Positions 42,610-54,469 of a stretch of DNA of 64,000 nt are shown in pieces (position 1 is the first letter of the stretch; every line of letters begins with the position of its first letter). The stretch is from Costus lasius (taxonomy: Eukaryota; Streptophyta; Magnoliopsida; Zingiberales; Costaceae). The stretch covers positions 123,768,499 through 123,832,498 of the forward strand of contig CM050446.2 in assembly GCA_027563935.2 (NCBI GenBank). Direction: 5' to 3'. Below the pieces are notes generated by a model, which saw nothing but the letters and a program-made list of their open reading frames with translations, made no database searches and was not told the DNA's origin. The translations under genes were made by a program, and so were the position numbers.

Positions 42610-42837
42610 TAGAGAACATCACCACCTGAGCCCGGAGTCAGGATACAGACGATAGAGCTCAGAATCGAAAGCCCCAGTCTCCTGCATCGTAGCAGCAATA
42701 AGCAGGTCAGTTAAAAGTATTAAGTGCCACAAACCAATGTATAACAGAATCAGGCTTTTCAGGCACATCACAACTTACTGCCAAGCCAACAATTGTAGCT
42801 GTGTAGCATTCAAACTATTGAACATTTCACAGCTTGG
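42610..42837 (-). pseudogene. Broken counterpart of the 9688-9903 exon
   Basis: It starts like copy A (SCEMFNSLNA) but an insertion in the region 'gtagctgtgtagcatt' shifts the frame and stops follow. Near the end the TDLL, MQE.GA.DSE.YRLYPDS pattern reappears in the original frame. The final stop of copy A is changed. Confidence 0.5.
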
Positions 42838-43510
42838 AACTTGCATATTACAAGAACAAGGGGTTAATGACTATGAAATTGTGAAATTTCAAGGTTTTCT
42901 GACATTTAATTGTAGTTGCATGACCTATTGACCCTGTGGCCCAAGGTTTTTATCAGCGGGCACCTGCTGTAAGTGGTTGTTGGTGCGAATGAAATTAGGG
43001 CTCGACACATGAGCCTCAACCTACTTATGAATAGTATAATATGAAATAACTATAATATGAACATCAATTAACAATAATACTGTGATAATTGGACATAGAA
43101 AACCCTTGAAGTAAAAAATCATGAGATAAATCACATCAAATTAATCCACTAATAAAATATGTACGGATAGAATGCTTTTGCACCTTAAGCTTTTATCTAA
43201 AACTTAAGAATCAACTAATTAAAATTATCTTAATAATTAAATTCCTCACGAGTAATCAATCTCAAGATAATAAGATATCACTATTACAACTTTGGGTCCT
43301 AAAGGGATTGATCTATCTGCACCATGAAATTGGTTTGGGATGGAAATGGGTGCCAACTGTGGCAGAAAAAAAAAATCTTCCTCCCCATCGCAACATCTCT
43401 TTATGTGATCAATTCAGTTGGGCAAATAATGTCGAGAGTTAAACCTTCAGACAATTTATGTATTTTGAGAGATTATACGAAATCACCTCAAACTGATTTA
43501 TTGACATTAA

Positions 43511-43783
43511 ATGTGGCAGATGAAACGCTGTGATACTCCCCAGCAAATAGTTGTAATTGTCACTGAATTAATCAAACGAGAGCTCAATTTCAATCTCCAA
43601 CCTTTTACTCTCGTTCCCGGCGACGACGTGTGTGCTTTAAGCAAAGTGGTATCATATCTAGAACAAAGTGATATCCGAACAATTCAAGCCGCGCCCAAGC
43701 TGTGGTACCGCCGCCGACAAGACATAATTCTCATTGTGCTGCTGGAGAAGCCGCTACAGCTCAGGGTCATTGTAGCGTGCTAA
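43511..43783 (+). CDS. Conserved 90-codon open frame, copy B
   Basis: MWQMKRCDTPQQIVVIVTEL..., same length as 10075-10347 with about eight replacements and no indel. There is no recognised domain. A copia-like LTR fragment lies 350 bp downstream. Confidence 0.3.
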   Translation: MWQMKRCDTPQQIVVIVTELIKRELNFNLQPFTLVPGDDVCALSKVVSYLEQSDIRTIQAAPKLWYRRRQDIILIVLLEKPLQLRVIVAC

Positions 43784-44129
43784 GAGGAGCAACTACAGCC
43801 GAGAATGGCTGTAGGGTGCAGACGAGCAGCCCAGACAATGGTCTCACAGCTGCCAGAAGCTTCGTCGAGACAAAGACTCGACAACAGGAGTCAGCCGCGT
43901 GTGGGACAGTACCATTACCGTGCCGAGAAGAAGCCGCCAGTCTTCGTTGAGGCTGCGCCGCTGCCACAAGTATCGTCGCTGCCAGCTTCCTCGATGAGGC
44001 TGCACCTTGATCTGTGGGGAAAGCACCCACGACTGTAAAGCTCAGAAGCCGATGCCAAAACACAGATGGGAAGAATCCTCAGGCCAGAACCCTCAACGAA
44101 GCAGCACGACGACGAGCCGAGGTCCACCT

Positions 44130-44367
44130 TGTAAACGCATCCAGAATATTGAAGATTCAGCCAAGGATAGACAGCCAGCATTGTTACCTAATAAAGCTGA
44201 TCCACCTTCCATGAAAATATGATTAGCAATTAAGCCTTGATCTCAAAATCAATTCTGTATATTAACAATTTTGTATCATGTAGATCGATAAATACACCAT
44301 GTATGATTCTTTTCAAAGAAGAGAGAAAACAAATAAATCAACTTCTCGTCTCTATTCAATCTCTACA
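44130..44367 (+). repeat. Copia LTR-like fragment (solo)
   Basis: It begins TGTAAACGCATCCAGAATATT and follows the LTR of the 33673-39130 element through 'cagccaccattgtt', 'aaagctgatccaccttcca', 'tttgtatcat' and 'atgtatgattctttt' equivalents, with many differences. It is an older relative. A TSD is not evident; the right end is approximate. Confidence 0.65.
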
Positions 44368-45094
44368 CGGCGGAAAGAAGGCAGAAAGAAAAGGAGAAGA
44401 AGATGACAGTCGTGATACTTGAAGTAAATCTGGAAAGATATTGATTACGGTCACCGCCAGGTAAACGGCCCGGTAACTTTTTTGCAAAATTAGAAAACAA
44501 TTAATAGAAACAGCCAAACAGGGGCTCAATTAGTCAATTGCTTCTGATTTTTTTTTAATAAAAAAACTGTCAGTCAAGACAAGATTTTTAAACTATTATT
44601 CATTGTCATGAGAAAGTTGGAAAACGATAAATAAAAAACCGTCAATGAATAAAAAGACAAACACTTCCCTCCTGGTCAAGTAAACAATGGTGGACACGAC
44701 CACCACCACTTCCTCGCTCTATATTTCTTTTCCCATTTCGCACGTGAGGTTGTCCAAACGCGCATGCCATGTGCTGCGCGGCGACATTCTACGAGTGGAA
44801 AGTTGGGAACAGCCAAGTCAGATTTTGACCAAATGGGTGCAGATGCCTTTAAATTGATTGATTAATTAAACGAATTCTCTTCGTATGAGATTCTATGGAG
44901 GGGACCACTGAAGTCATTGGATTATAGAATAAATATTTGAAAAATAAATTTTGATGTACGTTAATAGGACGGTACCGTATAATGTCGTGTCTGTTTTTAA
45001 TTAAAAGACACCAGCACAACTTCTCGCCTGTATTTTGTGACAAATTTATTTGCTAGTGGTCGGAGAATATCTTATACGCACGGGCCATCACGTG

Positions 45095-46304
45095 TGTTAG
45101 GCCCTAGACTCTCCAGTTCAGCCTAGAGAAGGATGGGTCTGGCCCAGACCCAAAACCATGCAGCAAAGAGAAGATCCAGGTCAACGGGCGACGTTGACCA
45201 GAAGCAAGCTGCGTCCGCAACTCTTTCGTTCGCAATCCCCTCGGACGCAGCATCGCCTTCGCCGCGAGGATCGGACCCGGAGGCGGATGCTGGACGCGCA
45301 TCAGATGTGGATGCGAAGATCTCGGGCGACGCTGGGCGCAACGATAGAAGCGGACGGACGCGGAAGAACCAAGCATGAAGGAGATTCGGAGCGGCGGCCC
45401 TGCTTCTATAAAGGGATCCAACGAGTGATCGAGAGGGGGAACTCCACCAGAGAACTTGTGAGCAATTGAGCGGCGAGCCTTGCGAGAGAGTTGCGAGGAT
45501 TCGAGCGAGCGATTGTAGCCAGAGAGTCCGGCGAGGGAAGGGAGTGGGGCACCGGCGACCAGGAGGTCGACGGAGATTAGAGTAAGGTTTTGTAGCTTAT
45601 CTTGAAGAAATACAAGCTTTCCTTTCTCTTTATCATTGTCCCCGATCTCCCCTGTTTCTGGATTCAGCGATTCCTCTCTACGTTCGCAGCGACAATTTTC
45701 GGCGGCAGGTGGCTGCCGGGCGGCGACAGGAGGCTGGGACGACGTGCAGGCGGCGCGGCGTCCTCTCCGGCGAGTCCTCGAGCACAGGTGGTGCTCGGTG
45801 GAAGTAGCGATGTGGGCGGCGCTGCGTGCGAGGAAGACGAAGCCATTCTTCTGATTTTGACTAAGTCAAGATCGGAAGCTGAGAAGCGAGCGATTTCGAA
45901 TCGTGAGGCTGACGTCAGGCACGACGTCAGCCGACGCAAATTTGGGCACGGCGGATTTCGGCGAGTTGGGTGACGTCAGCAGTCGACCGGCTGACGTAAG
46001 CGGGCGAAATTAATTTGGCAATTGGCGCTGACGAGTTGATTTTGACTTTCGATCAAAATCGAGGAGAGGTATTAATTTAGGGTTTTGGTTTTAATCGGTT
46101 CTTTCCGGATTTCCTAATTAGGGTTAGGGTTTCTTGAGTGCGATTTGTAATTTGGGAAAAAAAGTGAGTGGGGAACTATGTTTTTGAATTTGGGGAGTAA
46201 ATTAGCCCGGAAACCCTAGCGCGATCACGTTCCGGTATTCCGCCGGATTACCCTGAGACAGCGGTTAAGCGCCGGTCTACGGCTGATCCGACCGGGGCGT
46301 GACA
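45095..46304 (+). repeat. First LTR of the gag-only element
   Basis: TGTTAGGCCC...GGGGCGTGACA, 1210 bp. Compared with 47907-48780 it shows mostly C/T and G/A differences and lacks a block of about 27 bp present in the other ('ggcgcgcagagcccagatcg' region). GC-rich parts give shadow frames on both strands. Confidence 0.8.
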
Positions 46305-46306
46305 AC

Positions 46307-46318
46307 AGGTATCAGAGG
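46307..46318 (+). other. Degenerate primer-binding site
   Basis: AGGTATCAGAGG, three bases after the LTR, is close to TGGTATCAGAGC. Confidence 0.55.
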
Positions 46319-46336
46319 CTAAAGTGATCCAGTAGC

Positions 46337-47851
46337 ATGGTGAATCAAGGAAATCGCATCGCGCGAATCGAGCAGGTGCTCGGTTTGATAGGGAACAGCA
46401 AAGATGCGGTGGTCCCTCAGGTGGAGGACCTCCATCGCACGATTGAAGAGTAGAGGTTACAGATCCTTGCCCTCCAACAGACTTTGGCTGGAGTGGTGGA
46501 GGCTCCCCAAACTGTTGAAGGCATGGCGGCCCTACAAGAGCAAGTGGGGGTCTTGCAAGGACAAGTGGCGACTTTGGCAACGCAGGTAGCCAACACCACG
46601 GCAACTCAGCAACAGATATTGGCGGACCACGCGGTGACGCGCATGGCATTGGCGCAGGCACAAGGAGGTGCCCCTACAACAACCAGGGTGGAGTATGGGG
46701 CTCCCAACGGCAATGGGAAGGTTCGCACCCCAGAACCTGCAGTGATCAAGGGGGCTAGATCAGCAAAAGTATTGGGTAATTTTCTGTGGGATATGCAACA
46801 ATACTTTGATGCTAACCATGTTGCAGACCATGAGAAGGTGAGGGTGTGCACCGCATACCTCTCAGATGATGCTAAACTTTGGTGGAAAACCAAAGTTGAT
46901 TCGACATCAGAGGCGGCTAGTTAGACATGGGAGGTGTTCCGAGAGGAACTGCGGCAGCAGTTCCTTCCCGGAAACTCGGTGGACCAGGCGCGAGAGGCGG
47001 TGCATCGTCTAAAGCACACAGGAGCGATCCAGAAGTATGTCAGGGCATTATCCGCGCTGATGTTGGAGTTACCTAAGATGGCGGAGGGAGATAGGAGGTA
47101 CTTCTTCCTCCGGAATCTCCAACCCTGGGCGGCGACAGAGGTCCGACGACATGCGCCGCAGGACTGGAGGACGGCTGCAGCTATAGCCGAGTCTCTCGTG
47201 GACCAGAGGACTTCAGGGACGACCTTTCAGAGAGCACCAAGGTCGCCCCCGAAACGACCATCTCCACCTAGACCTAGAGCGCCAGAGAGAGAGAGGCTCT
47301 CTCCCCGACGGAACGGAGGACAACCAGCACGGCAGGAGTAGACCCGACATATAAAGAGAGGGCAGGGTCAACTGAGACCGATTGCCTGCTTTTTGTGCAA
47401 AGGACCGCACCGGATACACGATTGTCCGGACCGACAGCGAGTGAACGCCATTGCGGCAATTGTGCATCGAGAGCTGGCTGAAAAACTGGCGGTGGTGGAT
47501 GACGAGGAACTAGTAGAGGCTCGCATAGGGGTTGTGCGCATTGCCTCAGTGGTCGCAGGAAAATCATCACCGACCCCCGCAGTTGCAGAGCCGAAGGACG
47601 CGGTCGGCAAGAACAACGTCAAGCAGAAGACGAACTCCGAAGATGCGAGACCTCCGTAGGAGAAAAAGACGTATAAGCAGATAGTGGAGGAAAAAACTCC
47701 ACCGAAGTCTTGGGAGGAGGTAGAAGCGGAGCAGCGAGCAACACAACATGCAAACCATGAGAAACTCCAAAGCAAGAGGGAACAGAACTGGAAAGAGTGC
47801 TATGAGGCTAACTGTGCCGAGCAAGAGCGGTGGCTCGCCGGTAGGCGTTGA
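46337..47851 (+). pseudogene. Ty3 gag, one frame with four TAG codons
   Basis: The ATG at 46337 (MVNQGNRIARIEQVLGLIGN) opens a single frame of 504 codons up to TGA 47849-47851. It is interrupted only by TAG at 46451, 46922, 47339 and 47657, with no frameshift. An N-terminal coiled region (LQEQVGVLQGQVATLATQ) is followed by the retrotrans_gag domain (LGNFLWDMQQYFDANHV, DDAKLWWKTKV, RQQFLPGNSVDQAREAV) and a proline/arginine-rich linker. Next is a knuckle of the CX2CX3HX4C form (CFLCKGPHRIHDC), then QRVNAIAAIVHRELAEKL. The tail after 47650 is highly charged (W.EVEAEQRATQHANHEK...) where a protease would be expected. Gag would form particles; here it is interrupted by stops. Confidence 0.8.
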
Positions 47852-47906
47852 GCGGAGCGCCCGTGCCGGACATCGAGGGCGATGTCCAAATTGGGCGGGG
47901 GAGAAT

Positions 47907-48780
47907 TGTTAGGCCCTGGACTCCCCGGTTCAGCCCAGAGAAGGATGGGTCTGACCCAGGCCCAAAACCATGCGGCAAAGAGGGCGCGCAGAGCCCAGAT
48001 CGGAGTAGAAGATCCAGGTCAACGGGCGACGTTGACCAGAAGCAAGCTGCGTCCGCAGCTCTTTCGTTCGCGATCCCCTCGGACGCAGCATCGCCTCCGC
48101 CGCGAGGATCGGACCCGGAGGCGGATGCTGGACGCGCATCAGATGTGGACGCGAAGATCTCGGGCGACGCTAGGCGCAACGATAGAAGCGGACGGACGCG
48201 GAAGAACCGGGCATGAAGGAGATTTGGAGCGGCGGCCCTGCTTCTATAAAGGGATCCAGCAAGTGATCGAGAGGGGGAACTCCACCAGAGAACTTGTCAG
48301 CGATTGAGCGGCGAGCCTTGCGAGGATTCGAGCGAGCGATTGTAGCCGGAGAGTCTGGCGAGGGAAGGGAGTGGGGCACCGGCGACCAGGAGGTCGACGG
48401 AGATTAGAGTAAGGTTTTGTAGCTTATCTTGAAGAAATACAAGCTTTCCTTTCTCTTTATCATCGTCCCCGATCTCCCCTGTTTCTGGATTCGGCGATTC
48501 CTCTCTACGTTCGCAGCGACGATTTTCGGCGGCAGGTGGCTGCCGGGTGGCGACAGGACGCTGGGACGACGTGCAGGCGGCGTGGCGTCCTCTCCGGTGA
48601 GTCCTCGAGCACAGGTGGTGCTCGGTGGAAGTAGCGACGCGGGCGGTGCTGCGTGCGAGGAAGACGAAGCCATTCTTCCGATTTTGACTAAGTCAAAATC
48701 GGAAGCCGAGAAGCGAGCGATTTTGAATCGTGAGGCTGACGTCAGGAACGACGTCAGCCGACGCAAATTTGGGCACGGCT
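47907..48780 (+). repeat. Second LTR of the gag-only element, truncated
   Basis: It starts at TGTTAGGCCCTGG after the polypurine tract and matches the first LTR up to 'tttgggcacggc'. The remaining 330 bp and the primer site are deleted, and the sequence jumps directly into gag. Confidence 0.8.
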
Positions 48781-49572
48781 AACCCAAGTCAAGGAGGTGC
48801 TTGGCTAGACCAGAACTGGGGAACTAGGCATTGTTCCCCAACTGGAGAACTTACACCAAACTGTTGAGGAGCAACTGCTGCAAATCGCCGCGCTCCAACG
48901 AACACTAGAGGGAATGACAGCGCTACCTGGGCAAGTAGGAAGTGCACAGGCGGATCTTGTGGTGTTACGCCTGGCACTAGCGTAGGCCCAAGGTGTACCT
49001 TCTAGGATAGGGGCTTCAACGGAGCAGGCGGCTGCAAGAACCAAAGTCTAGATCCCTGAGCCAGAGACGTACGGAGGTGCCAAAACATCTAAGGAGTTAG
49101 GGAACTTCATCTGGGACATGGAACACTTCTTCGTCATGAATCATGTCCCAGACGACGAGCGGGTACATGTGTGCACCATGTGCCTCACCAATGGCGTAAA
49201 GCTTTGGTGGCACACCAAAGTTGATTCGTCGATAGAAGCTAAGAACTCGTCCTAGGAGGTATTCCAGGATGAACTGCAGCGGCAATTCCTCCCCGAGAAC
49301 TCGGTAGATCAGGTCCGCAACAAGGTCGATAAGCTCTGACATACTAGACCGATCCAGGATTATATCCGGGCCTATTCGACGCTCATACTCCATATCCCCG
49401 ACATGTTGGAGGTGGATCGGCGCCACACCTTCCTTCGACACCTTGAGCCATGGGTCGAGGCGGAGGTTCGACATGCTCCCTGAGGATGGAGAGAGGCCAC
49501 AGCAGTGGCCGAGAGCTTGGTGGACGCGCGGATGACCACACTGAGGGAATCGAAAGCCCCTCCGAAGCACGG
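48781..49572 (+). pseudogene. Second, more decayed gag fragment of the same family
   Basis: It follows the gag at 46337 codon by codon (QLENLHQTVEEQLLQIAALQ, ELGNFIWDMEHFF, VKLWWHTKVDSS, RQFLPENSVDQVR, RRHTFLRHLEPWV), with at least six in-frame stops (both TAG and TGA). It ends at 49572, where a Ty3 LTR begins. Either it was part of a tandem LTR-gag-LTR-gag array or it is a separate copy joined by deletion. Confidence 0.75.
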
Positions 49573-51234
49573 TGATGACTCAAAAATTTATAGTAAATTT
49601 TATATTGATCATTTAGTCTTTTTAAGTCATCTTTATGCTTTTTTACTTATTTTTAAACATAATTGGTCAATTATTTCATATATACCTCTTCTTATTTTTT
49701 TTATCATTTTCAGGTAAAAAAGGCTTATTTTCAATGGATTTGAAGAAATTGGAGGCTAGAAACGGAATCAACACAAAATTTCGAGCTAAAGCGTTAATTT
49801 TAGAATTTTTCTGATTTTATACCCCCATGAAAAATGAACTAAAATTTTCATGGGGGTTGAAAATATTAAAAGAGGAAAACAATCGCCGCCACCGTGCGGA
49901 GTCTTCGGCCGCCTCCTAATTCTGAATTTTCTAATGTAAAATTAGAAAACTCAGAGCCATAATGGGAAAAACAAAAAGAACAGAATCGTTCTATAAGATT
50001 AGGGGAAGATTTCAAGCCTAGAATCATGAATTTTAATTAAGAACAGAGAGAGAAATTGAGGAAGGCGCCGCCACGCTAGGGTTTCTTACTGGGAAGTAAC
50101 GAAGCTATCTCTGGTGACTAAAATTTCAGGGAAGGTGTGCCTCGTGGAGGAGAAGATACACTAGAAATTTCAGATCGAAAAGAGCTCAAACGAAGGAGAA
50201 ATCGATAAAACAAATTTCAGCCGAAGAGGGAAAATCGCGAGTACTATAGCACGCTTACTGTAGCAGCACTGTTCATCGGCAAAAATCACCGGGTGGTGAA
50301 AATTGAACTAAAATTTGTACACCCTGGTGAAATCAATAAAAACTTTATTTTACCTTTTTTGTACTCTGAGTTTTTTTAAGATGAATTATTATTGCGTTTC
50401 CTTCTCTATGATAGCATAAAAGCCTCTTTGGGACTGAGGGAATAATCCCCCTTAAATTCTATAATAACTAGATAATCATTATTTTTATCAATTGTTCTTT
50501 GAAATGATAATTTTACTTTTATGATTATTAACTTTAAAATTTCTAGTTTTAAAATATTTGCATGTCCTAGAGTTCGTAATATGGACCGAGAGGTGATTTA
50601 CAAACTCGGAACCCTTAAATTGTGGTTTTTAGGAACTGAGGCTATGAGAAGAGATTTGTTCTAAAATCCTAATTTTTGATGCTTATCTACATGTTAATAT
50701 TTTGAGCTAGGCATTTTATTGTTATAGATATGACAACATGGATAGAGAGGTGATTTCGATTGTTGGAAACCCTAAAGTAAAACCTATAAAATTAATATAC
50801 TAGAGTATTTAATTTTGCTTGAGATTTTGACTTTAAAAATTAAATTTATGAAAGTAGATTTAATGATTTAGTTTGATTTACTTTTATTAAACATTGAGCA
50901 GTAAGTCACGAAAGTGAAGATTTGTTCAGTGTAAATTGTACATCCGAGAGGAGGCAATTTTTTTTAAGTAAATTTTATCTTTATTATGTTTAGAATAAAC
51001 GAACAAAAACTTATTTATGTCTAGTCATAGGAATTGAGTAGGATGAAGCCTTAGTCTCAGTTTTCTCTCTTTGAAATTCTACAACAGTTTTCACTATTTC
51101 GTTTTTATTTAACACCATCATACATAGATCGCTTAGCTAGTAAGAATTCAACTATTTGGTACCTAACATGTAGGTCTTTGTGGTTTCGATATCTTTTATT
51201 ACTTCGACGTATTCATACACTTGCGGACACATCA
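49573..51234 (+). repeat. 5' LTR of the second gag-protease element
   Basis: TGATGACTC...GCGGACACATCA, inserted after 'cgaagcacgg' of the gag fragment. It is homologous to 28489-29787. It is moderately AT-rich with a C/G-rich part around 49885-50110. Confidence 0.7.
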
Positions 51235-51240
51235 AGTTTT

Positions 51241-51258
51241 TGGCGTCGTTGCCGGGAC
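51241..51258 (+). other. Primer-binding site, tRNA-Asp type
   Basis: TGGCGTCGTTGCCGGGAC, six bases after the LTR end, within the familiar 'aagttttTGGCG' context of plant Ty3 elements. Confidence 0.85.
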
Positions 51259-51834
51259 CTTAGCTTTGTTAACATCAAAATCGTTGTTAGTATTGCTAGA
51301 CTATGTTTTATTTATTTTAGATTTAACTTTGTCTTCTGTTTTTGCAGGTTTTGGATTTTCACATATTGTGACGAAAAATCACAGGGCTATGATTCTACAA
51401 TTTTGAATTTTTATATTATTTGTGCTTTCTTTGCATTTTCTGTTAGATTTTATATTCTGACAAAAGTTTTAAAAATTCTCAAAAATCTGCATATTTCAAG
51501 AGCTATGAGAATCTGTGAAAAAATTATTTTAGGTTTTCACACCCCCCGTGAAAGCTGGACTGAAATGTTCATGGGGCTGTAAAACTGTGAACTATTTCGG
51601 TTTTTTGGGATTTTTTTGGGCTTTCTGATACTCAAAAAAAATGAAAAAATCACCAAAAAATTTTTAAAAATATTTCTGATCAATTAGTGTTAAAAAATCT
51701 GCATTCTGAGATTTTTGATTTTCTGTGCATTTTACACCTCGGTGAAAATTTTCACAGGGTGGTGATTTTTGAGGTTGGCAATTCCTTCTGTTGTTTTCTG
51801 AAACTCTGAGTTCATACGATTTTTCTACTTATTA

Positions 51835-54132
51835 ATGCGCATAACCCTTAGGTCAGGACCACTAATTCCATTAGATCCTGAAATTAAAAAAACTTTTAGA
51901 TTGCGCAGAAAACTCAGGTTTGAAGAGAAAAAGGGGGAAGAACCAACCATGAAAGAAAGAAGGTCACTTAGGGATTATGCAGCACCAAATCCACATGGGA
52001 TACACTCTATTATATCCTAGCCGGTGACAGAGGTTATTAGTTTTAAAATTAAACTGGTCTTGCTATCCATGATACAATAGAATCAGTTTGGAGGATCACT
52101 ACTCGAGGATCCTAATCAACATCTTTCTCTTTTCTCTCAGGGATAGAGCACGCGTCTAGCTACAATCCCAGCCAATTGGAATGTTCACCACATGGGATCA
52201 AGTTTCAAATGCTTTCTTGTTTTAATACTTTCCACCAAGTAAAACAATCCAATTGAGAAACCAGATTACCAGCTTTGCGTAAAGGGATGGCGAGTCACTA
52301 AGTGAGGCATGGGAGCACTTTAATGAATTGCAGTGGAAGTGTCCTCATCATGGTTTAGAATAATGGATTTTAATTCATACTTTTTATAATGGTCTTCTTT
52401 ATAGTACTCACCTAACTATTGATGCTGCTGCAGGTGGAGCTCTTATGAATAAGAGCATTGATGACGCTTACACCTTGATTGAGGATATGTCTCTAAATCA
52501 CAACCAGTGGACCACTGAACGAAGGGTACTATATCGTCCTCGACAAGGTAAGAATGAAAAAGATGCATGGCATGCCCTAGTAGAAAAGGTAGACTCTTTG
52601 GCTAATAGATTAGATTCTTTCCATATGCAAACTGTTATGACTACATCACCTATTGTTTGTGGCATTTGTGGGAATCAAGAGCATTATTCTGAAGAATGTA
52701 AGGTTATTGCTGAATGGGGTGTTGAACAGGTAAATGTTGTAGGGGGTACAATCAAGGTAAAAATAATGACCCCTACTCTAGTACATATAATCCTGGATGG
52801 CAGAATCATCTAAACTTGTCTTGAAAAAGTAATTAGGGGGCACAAGCAGATTTTAGACAACAATCTTATTTCTAACCTAGGAATACCAATCCTAATCCAC
52901 CACCCAAATCTAGCTTAGAGGTCATGTTTGAACAATTCATGAGTACCCAGAAGAAACAAAATGATGATGTTAATGGACCCTTAAGCAGATAAATTCTAGG
53001 TTGGATAATTTAGCTGTCCATAACAAAATACTAGAGAATCAAATAGCACAACAAGCCAGTATATCTTATAGAGCCCTAGGAAAATTGCCTCCTAAACCTA
53101 AACTGAACCCTAGAGAGTATTGTAATGTCAAAACTACCCGGAGTGGAAAACATTTAGATGAACTAAATGGTAGACCTGAGAATGGTAATGAGGAAGATCC
53201 GGACATTGAACCTAGCAGCAAGCAAGCCCTAGAGACATCGCCAGCCCATGTGCAATCCCACCCTAGTTCACCATCTGACAGGTGTGATGAACAGCGCCAG
53301 CCTGATGTTCCTAGACCTAGCTCACCAGCTCTATATAGGTCTCCTATACCATTTCCCCTAAGACTTGTTCAAGCTAAATTAGATAAACAGTTTGGAAAAT
53401 TTTTAAATGTTTTGAAAAAGCTTTATATAAATATTTCATTTACTGATGTTTTATCTCAAATGCCCACTTATGCGAAATTTTTGAAAGAGATTCTGTCTAA
53501 TAAAAGAAAATTAGAGGAATAAAGTACTGTGGCATTGACTAAGGAATGTAGTGCCATTATTCAAAATAAATTACCACCTAAATTGAAGGATCCAGGTAGT
53601 TTCTTTATACCTTGTTTAATTAGAGAAATGGCTTTTGATCGAGCTTTATGTGATCTTGGAGCTAGTGTGAGTCTCGTGCCTTTATCTGTTTGTAGGAAAC
53701 TTAACATAGGAGAGCCAAAGCCGACTTCTATTTCTCTACAACTCGCTGATCATTCGGCTAAGTATCATGTTAGAATTTTAGAAAACATTCCAATTCAAGT
53801 AGGTAAGTACTTTATTCTAGCAGACTTTGTGGTATTAGAAATGGAGGAGGATTGTAAAATTTCTATCATTCTTGGTAGACTATTCTTAGCTACAGCAGGT
53901 GTGATTATTGATATATAGAAAAAAAAAACTCACTCTAAATATTGGTGAAAACATTATTGAGTTTGATTTAGCTGAATCTATGAAAAAATCATCATATACT
54001 AGATCTTGCTGTAGTGTTAATCCTATAGATGATGTTGTTAGTGCTTTGCATAAATTGTTTGTTGAACCTTCTGATTCTGAAAGTTATACTTTTCTGGATT
54101 GTGTTTTACATCCTAATGATAAAGAATGCTAG
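51835..54132 (+). pseudogene. Gag-protease region of the second Ty3 element, heavily broken
   Basis: The start MRITLRSGPLIPLDPEIKKT corresponds to the Gag start of the first element. Gag blocks SLRDYAAPNPHGIHSI, FSLRDRARV, FPPSKTIQLRNQITSF and MNKSIDDAYTLIEDMSLNHN follow in order with many stops. The zinc knuckle CGICGNQEHYSEEC lies at 52656-52697. The linker NPREYCN...TRSGKHL and a region ending TYAKFLKEILSNKRKLEE (53001-53522) precede a retropepsin (53529-53918) with catalytic block ALCDLGASVSLVPLS and the end block IILGRLFLATAGVIID. At 53900-53935 an A-rich run breaks the frame. 51259-51834 is untranslated leader. Confidence 0.75.
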
Positions 54133-54367
54133 CTTAATAAGGAGAAGACTGATTTACTTCTGAAGAAGCAGAAAATTCAAAGGAAGAGATGAAAGAGAAA
54201 GGAATGGTTGAAATTTGCTTAATGCATATAAAGGAAAAAAAGAAATTCTTAGCTAAAGTAAAACACCATTTTTGGGATGAGCCTTATGTATTCCAAAAAT
54301 GTGTCAGAAATCAAGGAACAAAACAAGAAAAGAATTGAGCTTTGGTCAACTAGTGACCTAAAAATTA

Positions 54368-54390
54368 GCGCTTCTTGGGAGGCAACCCAA
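54368..54390 (+). promoter_or_regulatory. Conserved non-coding motif, second copy
   Basis: GCGCTTCTTGGGAGGCAACC, about 235 bp after the last protease-region stop. Counterpart of 21619-21642. Confidence 0.5.
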
Positions 54391-54469
54391 ACACTATTAT
54401 TTTTGTTTGTTCTTTGTTATTTATTATTTACATTCTTATTTTTTTTAAAAAAACTGCTTGCTGCTTGCT

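Larger units (their letters stand above)
40870..45094. other. Duplicated unit, copy B, main part
   Basis: It follows copy A in order from the 'aaataatgtataata' block to the 'catcacgtg' block at 45094. There it is cut by the LTR-gag-LTR element, whose start is preceded by acgtg. Stretches without entries (41700-42060, 42170-42600, 42940-43500, 44400-44690) show no supported gene; 42170-42600 and 42940-43320 have no counterpart in A. Confidence 0.7.
45095..48780 (+). mobile_element. LTR-gag-LTR retroelement without pol (TR-GAG type)
   Basis: LTR 45095-46304, internal 46305-47906, second LTR 47907-48780 (its right third is missing). The first LTR interrupts copy B after acgtg. A degenerate tRNA-iMet primer site follows the first LTR, and a polypurine tract (GGGCGGGGGAGAAT) precedes the second. 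The internal region encodes only Gag with a zinc knuckle; there is no protease, polymerase or integrase. Such terminal-repeat elements with only gag are known in plants as non-autonomous Ty3 derivatives. Confidence 0.8.

Noticed and set aside
46337..47851. TAG codons as programmed readthrough or recoding
   Set aside because: Four TAGs in one gag and more stops of both types in the sister fragment fit mutational decay better; kept only as the refuting alternative of the finding.
45104..48379. Paired antisense frames such as 45104-45421 and 47808-48179
   Set aside because: Same LTR sequence read in several frames; their similarity to each other is only the LTR duplication.
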